From: Synergistota bacterium
Lineage (GTDB): Bacteria; Synergistota; Synergistia; Synergistales; Synergistaceae
Assembly: GCA_023450745.1 (NCBI GenBank)
Contig: JAEXGR010000080.1
Coordinates: 3,424 to 67,423, forward strand
Direction of reading: 5' to 3'
Length of the DNA stretch: 64,000 nt
The notes below the pieces were generated by a model that was given only the letters and a program-made list of their open reading frames with translations, was not told where the DNA came from and ran no database searches. Both the position numbers and the translations under genes were made by a program. This document shows positions 25,520 through 34,130 of the stretch, in pieces (position 1 is the first letter of the stretch; each line of letters opens with the position of its first letter).

Positions 25520-26533
25520 TTATTTGCCGCTGGCGTCGTAAAATTCGTCTACCGCTTCAAAGAAAGCGTCTATATTGTTCCACGGCGACATCGCGGGAAT
25601 GTCGCAGCCGGATGAGATCACAAAGTTGTCATACTCGCAGCACTCGCTCATGATCCGCTTCGTCTCTGCCTTTATCGTCTCCGGCGTGCCGCTGTAGAAA
25701 CAGGCGGAGGGGCTGACATTGCCCATTACTATCTTGTCTTTGGGCATCAGCGCAAGCATTTCCCTGAGGCATATCGAGTCGCCGAAGTGAAAGGCCGCCG
25801 CGCCGGTGCGCGCTATTGAATCAGGCATTTTTATCGTACTTCCGCCGCAATTGTGATAAACGACGATAAACTCGTCGTCTTGAACGGCGTCCACTATCCG
25901 GCGGACATATTCCTCCGAGAAATCTTCCGCGAGCGATGGCGAAAGGAGCCCCGCCAAAGGCTCGGCCATCACGATGCCATTTGCTCCAATGGCCTTGTAA
26001 GCCTTGATATATTCAATAAGGAAGGGGGTGACTTTTTCAAGCACCGCCGTCACCATCTCTGGCTCGTCGATACAACTGACCAGGGCCTCCGAGACGTCGA
26101 TAAGCCTTCCAGCGAGCGAGAACGGGCCAATAACTCCGGCCAGCACGGGCCTGTCGGTGATAAGCTTGCAGGCCTTGCCCAGCGCTTCAACATATTTTCC
26201 TGTGCGCGCGGTGCCCACGGCAGGAATTTGCAGCGCTTCAGCGTCTTCCAGGGACTTCACGATCGAGCCCGTCACCGTAGGGACTTCATCATCCGAAACG
26301 TGAACGGTCGAGCCAAAAGCCTCGGCTTCTACGGAGAGGTCCATCATGCTGACGGAGGCTGCGGAGTTGATCCTGTCGGCAACAAGCTTCATGCCCCTTG
26401 CCTGGAGTTCGCTGTCGCTTATCAGTTCGCGAACGGTTATCCCCATCAGGGTGATGCACGGGAAGGAGAGGACGGGCATCGCCTTCTTGATCTTCGCGGT
26501 TTTCATTTCTTCGAGCCAGAAATTCATGTTCAT
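25520..26533 (-). CDS. UroD-family (MtaA/CmuA-like) methyltransferase, copy A
   Basis: 337 aa. It belongs to the uroporphyrinogen decarboxylase superfamily but carries the zinc ligands of corrinoid:coenzyme methyltransferases, H-x-C in VYHNCGG and a later Cys in SSGCDIP. Such MT2 enzymes move methyl groups between a corrinoid protein and a thiol or tetrahydrofolate. It is closely similar to the protein at 35385. No corrinoid protein is adjacent. The start at 26533 is chosen from AGGTG spacing and alignment with the paralogue; ATG 26539 is possible. It is controlled by the PadR-type dyad at 26658. Confidence 0.82.
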   Translation of the reverse strand: MNMNFWLEEMKTAKIKKAMPVLSFPCITLMGITVRELISDSELQARGMKLVADRINSAASVSMMDLSVEAEAFGSTVHVSDDEVPTVTGSIVKSLEDAEALQIPAVGTARTGKYVEALGKACKLITDRPVLAGVIGPFSLAGRLIDVSEALVSCIDEPEMVTAVLEKVTPFLIEYIKAYKAIGANGIVMAEPLAGLLSPSLAEDFSEEYVRRIVDAVQDDEFIVVYHNCGGSTIKMPDSIARTGAAAFHFGDSICLREMLALMPKDKIVMGNVSPSACFYSGTPETIKAETKRIMSECCEYDNFVISSGCDIPAMSPWNNIDAFFEAVDEFYDASGK

Positions 26534-26657
26534 TAACATTCACCTTTCCTTTAGTAAAATAATTGTGAGAAGAAAAATTTTCCGCAGTCTACCGGCAATG
26601 TATTTCCGCTTAAAACGGTAAATGATTTTTGAGAGGTAATATACTGCCAAACTTTAT

Positions 26658-26703
26658 ATTAGACTATGTCTAGTATGTTATCTCAGTGAGATAAAATTTT
26701 CAA
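26658..26703 (-). promoter_or_regulatory. Promoter and PadR-type operator of methyltransferase copy A
   Basis: On the minus strand TTGAAA (26703-26698), 17 bp, TAACAT (26680-26675), then at once the dyad ACTAGACATAGTCTAAT (26674-26658). The dyad covers the expected transcription start, so a bound protein would repress. Confidence 0.75.
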
Positions 26704-26914
26704 CGTTATGACTTATAGCATTTATTTAGCGTTTCAAGGAATGAATTACCAGCGGTTATATGTCCACATCAAAAGCATAACATAATTGCGAAAACGCGCC
26801 GTCCGTTATGCCATTGCCGGTAAGGTGCTTTTAAATGTGATGAATAGACGTTTTTTATAAGAAAAGATTATCTTTTATCCGTTTTGAAACATCTTGCAAA
26901 ATACCGTTCCATAA

Positions 26915-26937
26915 TATAATATTAGATAACGTCTAAT
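26915..26937 (+). promoter_or_regulatory. padR -10 element and autoregulatory dyad
   Basis: TATAAT (26915-26920) is followed directly by ATTAGATAACGTCTAAT (26921-26937), with a half-site GTCCAAT at 26945. The -35 is not clear. The remainder of the 439-bp gap 26534-26972 shows no coding potential. Confidence 0.75.
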
Positions 26938-26972
26938 AGATAAAGTCCAATATAAGATGAGGTCGAATAACA

Positions 26973-27338
26973 ATGACAAAATGTGCCTGCCAGGGTTCCT
27001 TTTTAGAAAGATTTATCCAGCCGTCTATCCTCTTGCTGCTCAACAGGGAGCCGATGCATGGCTTCTCCATCCTCAAGAGCCTCTACAAAAGCGACCTGAT
27101 GGACTACAGCAGCCTCGACCCCACGGGCCTTTACAGGATGCTGAAGAAGATGGAGGAGTCTGGAATCCTCCGCTCCGAACTTGAAATAGAAAACGGCGTG
27201 CAGGGAAAGCGCATATATTCCATTACCCAGGAGGGACGCGTATGTCTCGTCTTCTGGAAGGCGACGCTTCTTGATTATCAGGCAAAGATCGGACGCCTGG
27301 CGGACGCCATCCCCGATATGGTGGAAGATGGAATGTAG
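26973..27338 (+). CDS. PadR-family transcriptional regulator
   Basis: 121 aa winged-helix protein. It begins MTKCACQGSFLERFIQPSILLLL; MHGFSILKSL is the typical PadR helix, followed by DPTGLYRMLKKMEESGILRSE recognition region and a C-terminal dimerisation helix. The CxC near the N-terminus might sense metal, redox state or a corrinoid (inference). It is the obvious candidate for binding the ATTAGAC-N3-GTCTAAT dyads in this region, including its own promoter. Confidence 0.88.
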   Translation: MTKCACQGSFLERFIQPSILLLLNREPMHGFSILKSLYKSDLMDYSSLDPTGLYRMLKKMEESGILRSELEIENGVQGKRIYSITQEGRVCLVFWKATLLDYQAKIGRLADAIPDMVEDGM

Positions 27339-27454
27339 CTTGCCGTACCGCCGCGGGCGCGTTTTTTGTCCGCGCTAACGGGCCTTTGGTAAGCGCGGGA
27401 ATAAAAAGCTGCATAAGTAAGTAAAACAGACGATTTTACGAGGAGGAAATACCG

Positions 27455-28555
27455 ATGACGGCGAAAATAATCTTTTTAGGCGGCTTTCTCGGCGCGGGCA
27501 AGACGACGATGATGTGCAAACTGGCGGAGCTGACGCGGGATCGCGGCATAAAGGCGGCTTTCATCACCAACGACCAGGCGCCGGAGCTTGTTGACACAAT
27601 ATTCATTAAGGAACTCTCGGAAGCGGTGGGAGAGATCAGCGGCAGCTGTTTCTGCTGTAATTTTAACGGCTTTACGGAGGCGGCGAAGAGGCTGGCCGAA
27701 AAACATCAGCCGGAATTTATCTTCGCGGAGCCGGTGGGCAGCTGCACCGACCTCTCGGCGACGATTATGCAGCCGCTTAAGGCGCTGTACGGCAAAGAGA
27801 TGGCGCTGGCGCCGCTTACGGTGCTCTGCGACGCGGCAAGGATGAAGACGCTGCTCGAAAACGCGCCCGCCGGCATGCACCCCAGCGCGGCCTACATCGT
27901 GGAGAGGCAGCTTGAGGAGGCCGATATCATCTTGATCAGCAAGGCCGACACCGTCGAGCCCGCGGAGCTTGAGGCGCTGAAGAACGGCGCCGCCGCGAGG
28001 TGGCCCCACGCGCGGATAATGGCCGCCAGCGCCACCTGTGCCTGCACCCCCTACGGCTGCGGCGTAAAAGAGTGGTTCGACTATGCGGCGTCCGCAAAAG
28101 AGGCCGGCCTGCGTATCGCCGAGGTGGACTATGACCGCTACGCCGAGGGCGAGGCGGCGCTAGGCTGGCTCAATGCGAGGGTCATGTTGAACGGCGGCGG
28201 TTGGGATGATTTCGCCTCCCGCCTCATGACATCGCTTGCGGAATATTTTGACGCGCGCGGCTGCGCCGTCGGCCATATCAAGCTGATCCTCAAAGGCGTC
28301 GGCGGCTGTGTCGCGGCCAACCTTACGGGTAAGAGCGAGACGCTCAGCGTCAGAGGCGAGGCCGGAAGCGGCGGCTTTGCGGAGATGATTTTCAACGCGA
28401 GAGTAGAGACGACGCCGCAAAAACTTGAAGAAGCTGTACGCGAAAAACTGGCGCAGGCCTGCGGCGAAAAGATCACGGCAGAGATCGTTGAGCTCCGCTC
28501 CTTGCAGCCGGGACGCCCCAACCCGACGCACAGGTATAAAGAGGCAGTCCGTTAG
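27455..28555 (+). CDS. CobW/COG0523 family GTPase 1
   Basis: 366 aa. Walker A is GGFLGAGKTT (residues 9-18), the metal-binding CxCC is in GSCFCCNF, and the guanine-specificity ISKAD lies near residue 162. COG0523 proteins are GTP-driven metallochaperones for zinc, cobalt or iron enzymes; CobW itself is tied to cobalamin. The C-terminal part differs from classic CobW_C. It follows padR by 116 bp and heads a run of closely spaced genes to 32023. GAGGAGG precedes the ATG. Confidence 0.88.
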   Translation: MTAKIIFLGGFLGAGKTTMMCKLAELTRDRGIKAAFITNDQAPELVDTIFIKELSEAVGEISGSCFCCNFNGFTEAAKRLAEKHQPEFIFAEPVGSCTDLSATIMQPLKALYGKEMALAPLTVLCDAARMKTLLENAPAGMHPSAAYIVERQLEEADIILISKADTVEPAELEALKNGAAARWPHARIMAASATCACTPYGCGVKEWFDYAASAKEAGLRIAEVDYDRYAEGEAALGWLNARVMLNGGGWDDFASRLMTSLAEYFDARGCAVGHIKLILKGVGGCVAANLTGKSETLSVRGEAGSGGFAEMIFNARVETTPQKLEEAVREKLAQACGEKITAEIVELRSLQPGRPNPTHRYKEAVR

Positions 28556-28564
28556 CAGATTTAA

Positions 28565-28605
28565 CTGAGGGCCGCCGCGCGCCTTTCGCAAGCGGCAGCC
28601 CTCAG
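28565..28605 (+). other. Intra-operon hairpin
   Basis: CTGAGGGC (28565-28572) pairs with GCCCTCAG (28598-28605) with further pairing inside. It has no T tract and lies between the CobW and DUF5714 genes; it is probably an mRNA processing or stability element. Confidence 0.45.
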
Positions 28606-28639
28606 CCCATCTATAAAACAGAAAATGGAGATGGCTTAA

Positions 28640-29248
28640 ATGGCGGCAAATGGCAGCGACGAAAGAAGTTTCGCGGCAATAACGACAAGATGTCTGGATT
28701 TTTTTAACGCTCCCGCGGGGAAAAAACCGCTGGAGATCGTCACCGAGGTGATGGACGACGTGAATTTTCCGATGCACAACTTCGCCCACCACTATATGGT
28801 CCCGGCGGTGCTGCTGACGGCGGCGGCCGTGAACACGGGTATGGCGCCGGAAAAATACCAAAAGAAGATGGAAGAGGCCGCCAAGCGCGCGAAGAATGTA
28901 CTGCCGGCTTTCTGCGGTTTTTACGGGGCCTGCGGCGCGGCCGTCGGCTGCGGCATCTTCATGAGCGTCTATACGGAAACGACGCCGCTCACAAAGGAAA
29001 CCTGGGGGCTCTGCAACCACGCAACGGCGGGGGCGCTCGAAAAGATGGCGGAGATGGGCGGCCCGCGCTGCTGTAAACGAAACACCTTCGCGGCTCTGGA
29101 ATATATGAAAAAATACCTTGCCGAAAAGCTCTCCCTCGACCTCGGCCTCCCCGATGAGATCAAATGCGCCTACAGCAAATTCAACAACGAATGCCTGAAA
29201 GAGGACTGCCCCTATTACAACGACAAAAAGGAAGATGCCGCACAATGA
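28640..29248 (+). CDS. DUF5714-like cysteine-rich protein
   Basis: 202 aa soluble protein of unknown function. It is rich in Cys and His: NFAHHYMVPA, FCGFYGACGAAVGCGIF, LCNHATAGALE, GGPRCCKRNTF, and a C-terminal CLKEDCPYY. The spacing suggests bound metal or an Fe-S cluster. It lies between a CobW GTPase and a NitT/TauT-type transporter, overlapping the latter's first gene by ATGA, so it is part of the same metal or corrinoid-related operon (inference). Confidence 0.7.
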   Translation: MAANGSDERSFAAITTRCLDFFNAPAGKKPLEIVTEVMDDVNFPMHNFAHHYMVPAVLLTAAAVNTGMAPEKYQKKMEEAAKRAKNVLPAFCGFYGACGAAVGCGIFMSVYTETTPLTKETWGLCNHATAGALEKMAEMGGPRCCKRNTFAALEYMKKYLAEKLSLDLGLPDEIKCAYSKFNNECLKEDCPYYNDKKEDAAQ

Positions 29249-30279
29249 AGAAATTCTTATTTTTCGCGTTTATCCTGACCTTCGCGGCGCTGGCCGCGCC
29301 GGCAGACGCCCCTGCCGCCGAGAAACTTACCGTCGGCAACACCGGCAGCAGTATCAAACCGGCGATGGTGGTGCTCGCGCACCAGATGGGATATTACCGG
29401 GACGAGGGGCTTGACGTGGAGATAAAGCAGATATCCAATCTCAACGAGGGCGTCACCGCCGTACAGATGGGCAAGCTCGACATCCTGCCGCTCGGCATCA
29501 TCCCCTCGCTCACCTTCATCGCCAAAGGCGCGGACATAGTCATCTACGGCGGCACCATCGCCGAGGGCGGACAGGGGGTCACGCTGCCGCAGAACAAGGA
29601 CAAATATAAGGATATGAAGAGCTTCAAGGGCAAAAAGGTCGGCGTCCACCGTCCAGAGACGGGACACATGATCGCCAGGGCAAAGATGCGCGAAGCGGGG
29701 CTCGATCTCGACAAGGATGTGGAGATGATCCGAATCGACGGTTTTCAGTCGATCATCGAGGCCGTCTCCAAGGGGATCGTCGATATCGGCTTTGTCAACA
29801 GCGGCTTCGGCCTCATCGCCGAAAAAAGGGGACTGGCGATCGCCTTCAATATCGGCGATATCGCGCCGAACGCCGTCTGCTGCCGCCAGACCACCTCCCG
29901 CGCCGTCTATGAGTCAAAACGCGGCGCGCTCGTCAAATTCCAGACCGCGAACCTGCGCGCCTATAAGCTGATGAGGGACGACCCGCAGACCGCCGTAAAA
30001 AAACTCATGGAATACTCAGGCCAGCCGGAGGACTATGTAAAATACTGCCTCTATTCGAACGTCATGGTGATCACGATGGACCCGGCGGCCAACCGCATCA
30101 GGGACTTTTATGAAATTATGGGCAAAAACGGCGACCTGCCGAAGAACCCCAAAAAGGATATCGCGAACAACATCGACGCTTCGATCTATCGCGCGGCGCT
30201 CGACGAGATGCTCAAACGCTATCCCAACGACGCCGCCTTCAAAAAGATGGACGGTGAGTTCGCAGCCAACAACCTCTAA
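29245..30279 (+). CDS. NitT/TauT-type ABC transporter substrate-binding protein
   Basis: 344 aa with a signal peptide (FLFFAFILTFAALAAPADAPA). The mature protein has the SsuA/NMT1 pattern: VLAHQMGYYRDEGLDVE, then the VQMGKLDILPLG loop. Homologues bind nitrate, sulfonates or thiamine precursors; the ligand is unknown. The start at 29245 overlaps the upstream stop; the stop overlaps the ATPase start by one base. Confidence 0.9.
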   Translation: MKKFLFFAFILTFAALAAPADAPAAEKLTVGNTGSSIKPAMVVLAHQMGYYRDEGLDVEIKQISNLNEGVTAVQMGKLDILPLGIIPSLTFIAKGADIVIYGGTIAEGGQGVTLPQNKDKYKDMKSFKGKKVGVHRPETGHMIARAKMREAGLDLDKDVEMIRIDGFQSIIEAVSKGIVDIGFVNSGFGLIAEKRGLAIAFNIGDIAPNAVCCRQTTSRAVYESKRGALVKFQTANLRAYKLMRDDPQTAVKKLMEYSGQPEDYVKYCLYSNVMVITMDPAANRIRDFYEIMGKNGDLPKNPKKDIANNIDASIYRAALDEMLKRYPNDAAFKKMDGEFAANNL

Positions 30280-31124
30280 TGGAAGAGACCTACGCGGTAG
30301 AGGCAAAAGAGCTTTCGTTTAGCTACGCCTCGGAGAGCCCCACTCTCCGAGGCCTTTCGCTGCGCGCGCGCCAGGGAGAATTCGCCTGTATCCTCGGGCG
30401 CAGCGGCTGCGGCAAGAGCACGCTGCTCAGCCTCATAATGGGGCTGATGGCGCCCGATTCCGGCGTAATCAGAATAAACGGCGCCCCCATGCGGGGACCG
30501 GATACCGACAGGGCGATCGTCTTTCAGGACTACTCGCTCTTTCCCTGGATGACGGCGCGGCAAAACGTCGCCTTCGGCATCGAGCACTCGCGCACGCACC
30601 GCCCGACGCCCGCCTCGGCGGGCGCGAAAAAATTCCTCTTTGGGCAAACCGGCGGGCGCGCAGCGAGAAAGGAGGCGTCGGCGCTCGCCGATGACTTTCT
30701 GGCGCAGGTCGGGCTTTATGAAAGCCGGGACAAATATCCCCACCAGCTCTCGGGAGGCATGCGCCAGCGGGCCGCCATCGCGCGCGCGCTGGCGATGGAT
30801 TCCGACATCTGGCTCTTCGACGAACCATTCAGCGCCCTTGACCCGCAGATGCGCGGCTCCTTGCAGACGCTGGTGATGGAGCTGGCTAAACGCGGAAGGC
30901 CGCGTACCGTTCTCTTCGTCACCCACAATGTCGACGAAGCGGTGACGCTCGGGGAAAAGATCTTTTTTCTCGCCGGCGGCCGCATCCGCCGCGAGATCGC
31001 CGTCCCCTTCGCCTACCCGCGGGTCAAAGATGAGATCGCGCGCGCGCCGGAATACTTCGCGATCGCCAGCGAACTCGCGCAGCTCTTTTACGAGACGCGC
31101 GGCAAAGAGAGGGCCGCGGAATGA
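30279..31124 (+). CDS. NitT/TauT-type ABC transporter ATP-binding protein
   Basis: 281 aa. Walker A GRSGCGKST, Q-loop FQDYSLFPW, signature LSGGMRQR, Walker B IWLFDEPFSALD, and H-loop FVTHNVDEA are all intact. An insertion of about 30 residues (SRTHRPTPASAGAKK onward) between Q-loop and signature lengthens the helical domain. It energises import with the neighbouring binding protein and permease. Confidence 0.93.
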   Translation: MEETYAVEAKELSFSYASESPTLRGLSLRARQGEFACILGRSGCGKSTLLSLIMGLMAPDSGVIRINGAPMRGPDTDRAIVFQDYSLFPWMTARQNVAFGIEHSRTHRPTPASAGAKKFLFGQTGGRAARKEASALADDFLAQVGLYESRDKYPHQLSGGMRQRAAIARALAMDSDIWLFDEPFSALDPQMRGSLQTLVMELAKRGRPRTVLFVTHNVDEAVTLGEKIFFLAGGRIRREIAVPFAYPRVKDEIARAPEYFAIASELAQLFYETRGKERAAE

Positions 31125-32023
31125 AGAGCGCGTTTATCGCCACCCAGATACTTTTCGCGGCGCTGACCGCGCTGGTCCTCGCCAATCACGGCGGCAGCCC
31201 CGCGCAGAGCGGGATATTCTTCGCCGTCCTCGCCCTCGTTGAAGCCGTCTACTGCCTGCGCCTCCGCCGCGAGCGCGGGAAGGCGATTCCCTTCTCCGTC
31301 ATCACCGCGGCGATAATCTTCGCGCTTCTGGCCTGGGAGCTCGCGGCGGTCAATCTGAAAATCGCCAACCCCATCCTCCTGCCGCCGCCCGACGAGGTCT
31401 TTCAGGTCTTCGCGGACTGCCGCGCGCTGATGCTCAAAGGCATCCTCTCTTCGCTTGCGCTGTTGGGATTCGGCATGGGCGTCGCGCTGGCCTCCGGCGT
31501 GATACTCGGGCTCGCCGTGGGCCGGGCCCCGCTGCTGCGCGACATCTTCCTGCCCATCGCCAAGGTGTTGAGCCCGATTCCGCCAATAATCTACAGCCCC
31601 TACGCCGTCGCGGTAATGCCGACCTTCCGCAGCGCGGCGGCGCTGATCATCGTCCTCGGCATCTTCTGGCCCACCTTCATGGGGATTATAAACCGCGTCA
31701 CGGCGATGGACCGGCGCATCGCGGACTCGGCGCGCGCGCTCGGCCTCACCCCCGCGGAGATGGTCTTCCGCGTGATGCTCCCCTACCTCTTTCCCGGCAT
31801 CATGTCGGGTCTGCACGTGACCCTCTCCACCTCCTTCCTGCTGCTGACGATGGCGGAGATGATGGGGGCCTCGAGCGGCCTCGGCTATTTCATAAAAAAT
31901 TATTCCGACTACGCCAACTACGCCAACGTCATCGCGGGAATCATCCTCATCGGCGCCGTCGTGAGCCTGCTCAACGCGCTGCTGAGCTTCGCGGAAAGAA
32001 AGCTGATAAAATGGAAAGAATAG
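31121..32023 (+). CDS. NitT/TauT-type ABC transporter permease
   Basis: 300 aa. The N-terminal 70 residues hold two extra hydrophobic segments; the core has six and the EAA-like loop DSARALGLTPAEMVFRVMLPYLFPGI that contacts the ATPase. It overlaps the ATPase gene by ATGA and ends the operon at the terminator. Confidence 0.92.
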   Translation: MKSAFIATQILFAALTALVLANHGGSPAQSGIFFAVLALVEAVYCLRLRRERGKAIPFSVITAAIIFALLAWELAAVNLKIANPILLPPPDEVFQVFADCRALMLKGILSSLALLGFGMGVALASGVILGLAVGRAPLLRDIFLPIAKVLSPIPPIIYSPYAVAVMPTFRSAAALIIVLGIFWPTFMGIINRVTAMDRRIADSARALGLTPAEMVFRVMLPYLFPGIMSGLHVTLSTSFLLLTMAEMMGASSGLGYFIKNYSDYANYANVIAGIILIGAVVSLLNALLSFAERKLIKWKE

Positions 32024-32039
32024 GCGGCGGCATAACGCC

Positions 32040-32090
32040 AGCCCGCCGCCAAACGCGAGGACGGTCATCGCGCGGCGGCGGGCTCTTTTA
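32040..32090 (+). terminator. Terminator of the CobW-DUF5714-ABC operon
   Basis: AGCCCGCCGCC (32040-32050) pairs perfectly with GGCGGCGGGCT (32074-32084), followed by CTTTTATAT. Confidence 0.85.
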
Positions 32091-32110
32091 TATCTTATCG
32101 TGAAATTACC

Positions 32111-33100
32111 CTAAAAACGCAGCTCCAGCAGCTTGATCCCGGCCTCCTGGAAGAGCCCCGGAATCTCGCGGCGCGCCCGTTTTTTCCTGATGAAGATCGC
32201 CAGATTGCGCGGCTGGGCGAACCCCTCCGCCGCCGGCGAATAGACGGGCTTGCCGTTGCCCACGATGTCAAAGACCTTCCATTGCCCGTCCGTATCGACA
32301 AAATAGCCCTTTGACCTGACGATATCGTCGGGCAGCCGGTCCAGCACCTCTTTGAATTTCTCCGCGTCCCCCTCCCAGAAGACGCTCAGCGAGGCCAGGT
32401 TGTCGGGCGGCGCCATGTGCGGCGTCATATTGCTCAGCGTGTCGTCGATAAACTTCTCCCACTCCGCCATCTCCGGGACGTCTCCCGCCTTCTCCTCCGC
32501 CTCGGCCGCGGGGCAGAAAACCTCCCAGGGAACGTTGCCGAAAGCGGCCCGCACGATGCGCGCCGCGGGGTTGAGCTGACGCAGGTGCGCCTCCAGAGCG
32601 TCCGCATCCTCGGCGGAGACGAGGTCCGTCTTGTTGATGACGAGGTCGGTCGCCGCTTCCGTCTGCCTGATGACGGCGTTGAAAAGATCGAGCCAGTCCT
32701 CGAAATGGACCGCGTCGATCACGCAGATATTGCCCGCCATCTGGTAGTAATCATGGAGCATTCCGTGGCTCAGGTCCTTTTTCATATCGGTGGTGTCAGC
32801 GACGCCGCTCGCCTCGACAAGCAGGATCGTAGGCTGATAATCCTTCAAGATCGTATAGAGGCCGCGCAGGAAATCGCCCTTCGCGCAGGCGCAGAATATC
32901 GAACCGCGGCTGATCTCGATTATTTCCAGACCGTTCTTGCGCACCACGTCGCCGTCGACGCCGGCTTTGCCGAATTCGTTCATGAGTACGGCGATCCGCT
33001 CGCCCTCGGGGTGTGTCTCAAGAAGATGTTTGAGCAGCGTCGTCTTGCCGCTGCCAAGAAAACCAGACAAAAGGAAGACCCTGCATTTGTTCTCTTTCAT
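32111..33100 (-). CDS. CobW/COG0523 family GTPase 2
   Basis: 329 aa. Walker A SGFLGSGKTT (about 12-21), INKTD guanine motif, and a CobW_C-like C-terminal domain ending in AIFIRKKRARREIPG. The usual CxCC is reduced to C-A-C in SIFCACAKGDF, which may alter metal preference. It converges on the ABC operon and is preceded by PadR-type half-sites. The start at 33100 is the family-typical position; an ATG at 33136 would add 12 residues. Confidence 0.87.
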   Translation of the reverse strand: MKENKCRVFLLSGFLGSGKTTLLKHLLETHPEGERIAVLMNEFGKAGVDGDVVRKNGLEIIEISRGSIFCACAKGDFLRGLYTILKDYQPTILLVEASGVADTTDMKKDLSHGMLHDYYQMAGNICVIDAVHFEDWLDLFNAVIRQTEAATDLVINKTDLVSAEDADALEAHLRQLNPAARIVRAAFGNVPWEVFCPAAEAEEKAGDVPEMAEWEKFIDDTLSNMTPHMAPPDNLASLSVFWEGDAEKFKEVLDRLPDDIVRSKGYFVDTDGQWKVFDIVGNGKPVYSPAAEGFAQPRNLAIFIRKKRARREIPGLFQEAGIKLLELRF

Positions 33101-33173
33101 TTCTATATTCGCTCCTCCGCGGCCCGTGACCCGCAAAATTTTTCATGGCGGCTTATCGTAGACTATCACAAGT

Positions 33174-33198
33174 ATTAGACATTATCAACTATATTATA
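33174..33198 (-). promoter_or_regulatory. -10 element and PadR-like dyad upstream of CobW 2
   Basis: On the minus strand TATAAT (33198-33193) is followed after 2 bp by AGTTGATAATGTCTAAT (33190-33174), a degraded form of the dyad at 26921. Extra half-sites GTCTAT and GTCTAAT lie at 33204 and 33223 on the plus strand. No clear -35. Confidence 0.55.
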
Positions 33199-33351
33199 AG
33201 TAGTCTATATATAATAAAAGCAGTCTAATATTTATAGTTCCGTCATACGAAAAATGGCTCTCCGAAAATGATCATCATCCCGGAGAACCCTTACGCGCAG
33301 CATATATAGGCTCTAAACGCCGCCAAAGTCCCGCCGCCGTTAGATAATAAT

Positions 33352-33387
33352 ATTGCCGCTACCTGCGTCGGGGAATATCGCGGCAAT
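33352..33387 (-). terminator. Possible terminator of the CGNR gene
   Basis: ATTGCCGC (33352-33359) pairs with GCGGCAAT (33380-33387) and on the minus strand is followed by ATTATTATCT. It is a short stem with a long loop. Confidence 0.4.
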
Positions 33388-33417
33388 CGGCACGGGCGGC
33401 GGTCCTGGGTTTTCACG

Positions 33418-33957
33418 TTAAGAGACTTTTTTCGCCCGCGCGCGGTATCTTCGCACCTTTATGAGGCTCGCGCAGCGGTTGTCGCACCATTTTCTTGAGC
33501 GGTTTTTGCTGTCGTCGCAGAATATCCAATCACAGTCGGGATTCGCGCACTCTTTGATACTGCCGGCGGGGCAGGCGGAGAGCATATCCATAAACGACTT
33601 CGCCGTGCGGCAGATAAACGTGTTGAGGGCGGAGCCGTCTGAGGCCTCTTCAAGGCATGGAGAACCGTTTATCATTACCAGACTGTAATGAAATTTTCCC
33701 AATTTCAGAGAGCGAGCCAAGAAGTCTACGCTCTGTTCCGATAACTCTTTACCGTGACAGCACTCAAGAGCGGCGTCAAAGAGCGAACTTCTAAATTTTT
33801 TCAGCGTTTCGACCGTCTTGTCAGAGTATTCCGGGCACACAAGCGACCATTTCGCGCATAGCTGCGCCAGCCACGCGGCGTTTTCCAACGGGTCCTTATA
33901 CGGCCTATGGGTCAAGTACCACCTAGAATTTACAAATTCAAGCGATAAAAATTCCAT
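33418..33957 (-). CDS. CGNR zinc-finger (ABATE domain) transcriptional regulator
   Basis: 179 aa. The N-terminal part matches the ABATE/stress-response domain (EFVNSRWYLTHRPYKDPLENAAWLAQL). The C-terminus holds a four-cysteine motif of CGNR type: CANPDCDWIFCD ... RKWCDNRCASLIKVRRYR. It is divergent from the EamA exporter gene and probably regulates it. GGAGGCGGCG precedes the ATG at 33957. Confidence 0.8.
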   Translation of the reverse strand: MEFLSLEFVNSRWYLTHRPYKDPLENAAWLAQLCAKWSLVCPEYSDKTVETLKKFRSSLFDAALECCHGKELSEQSVDFLARSLKLGKFHYSLVMINGSPCLEEASDGSALNTFICRTAKSFMDMLSACPAGSIKECANPDCDWIFCDDSKNRSRKWCDNRCASLIKVRRYRARAKKVS

Positions 33958-33984
33958 CACCGCCGCCTCCTTCAGATATGTTAA

Positions 33985-34013
33985 ATCTTACGTTGGCAGC
34001 TCGGCCCTGTCAA
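33985..34013 (-). promoter_or_regulatory. Promoter of the CGNR regulator gene
   Basis: On the minus strand TTGACA (34013-34008), 17 bp, TAAGAT (33990-33985). Confidence 0.7.
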
Positions 34014-34040
34014 TCTTAGTTGTTACGGCTAAAGCGTATA

Positions 34041-34109
34041 TTGACAGTTATATCTCTCCGGTTATAATGGCCGTCATAGTAACTGATATAAATATATTTA
34101 ATCAGTTAC
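34041..34109 (+). promoter_or_regulatory. Consensus promoter and dyad upstream of the EamA gene
   Basis: TTGACA (34041-34046), 16 bp, TATAAT (34063-34068). Ten bases later GTAACTGAT (34079-34087) and ATCAGTTAC (34101-34109) form a dyad around a palindromic TAAATATATTTA. The position over the start region suggests an operator, perhaps for the CGNR protein. Confidence 0.75.
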
Positions 34110-34130
34110 ATTTTAAAAGGAGATGCCGCT

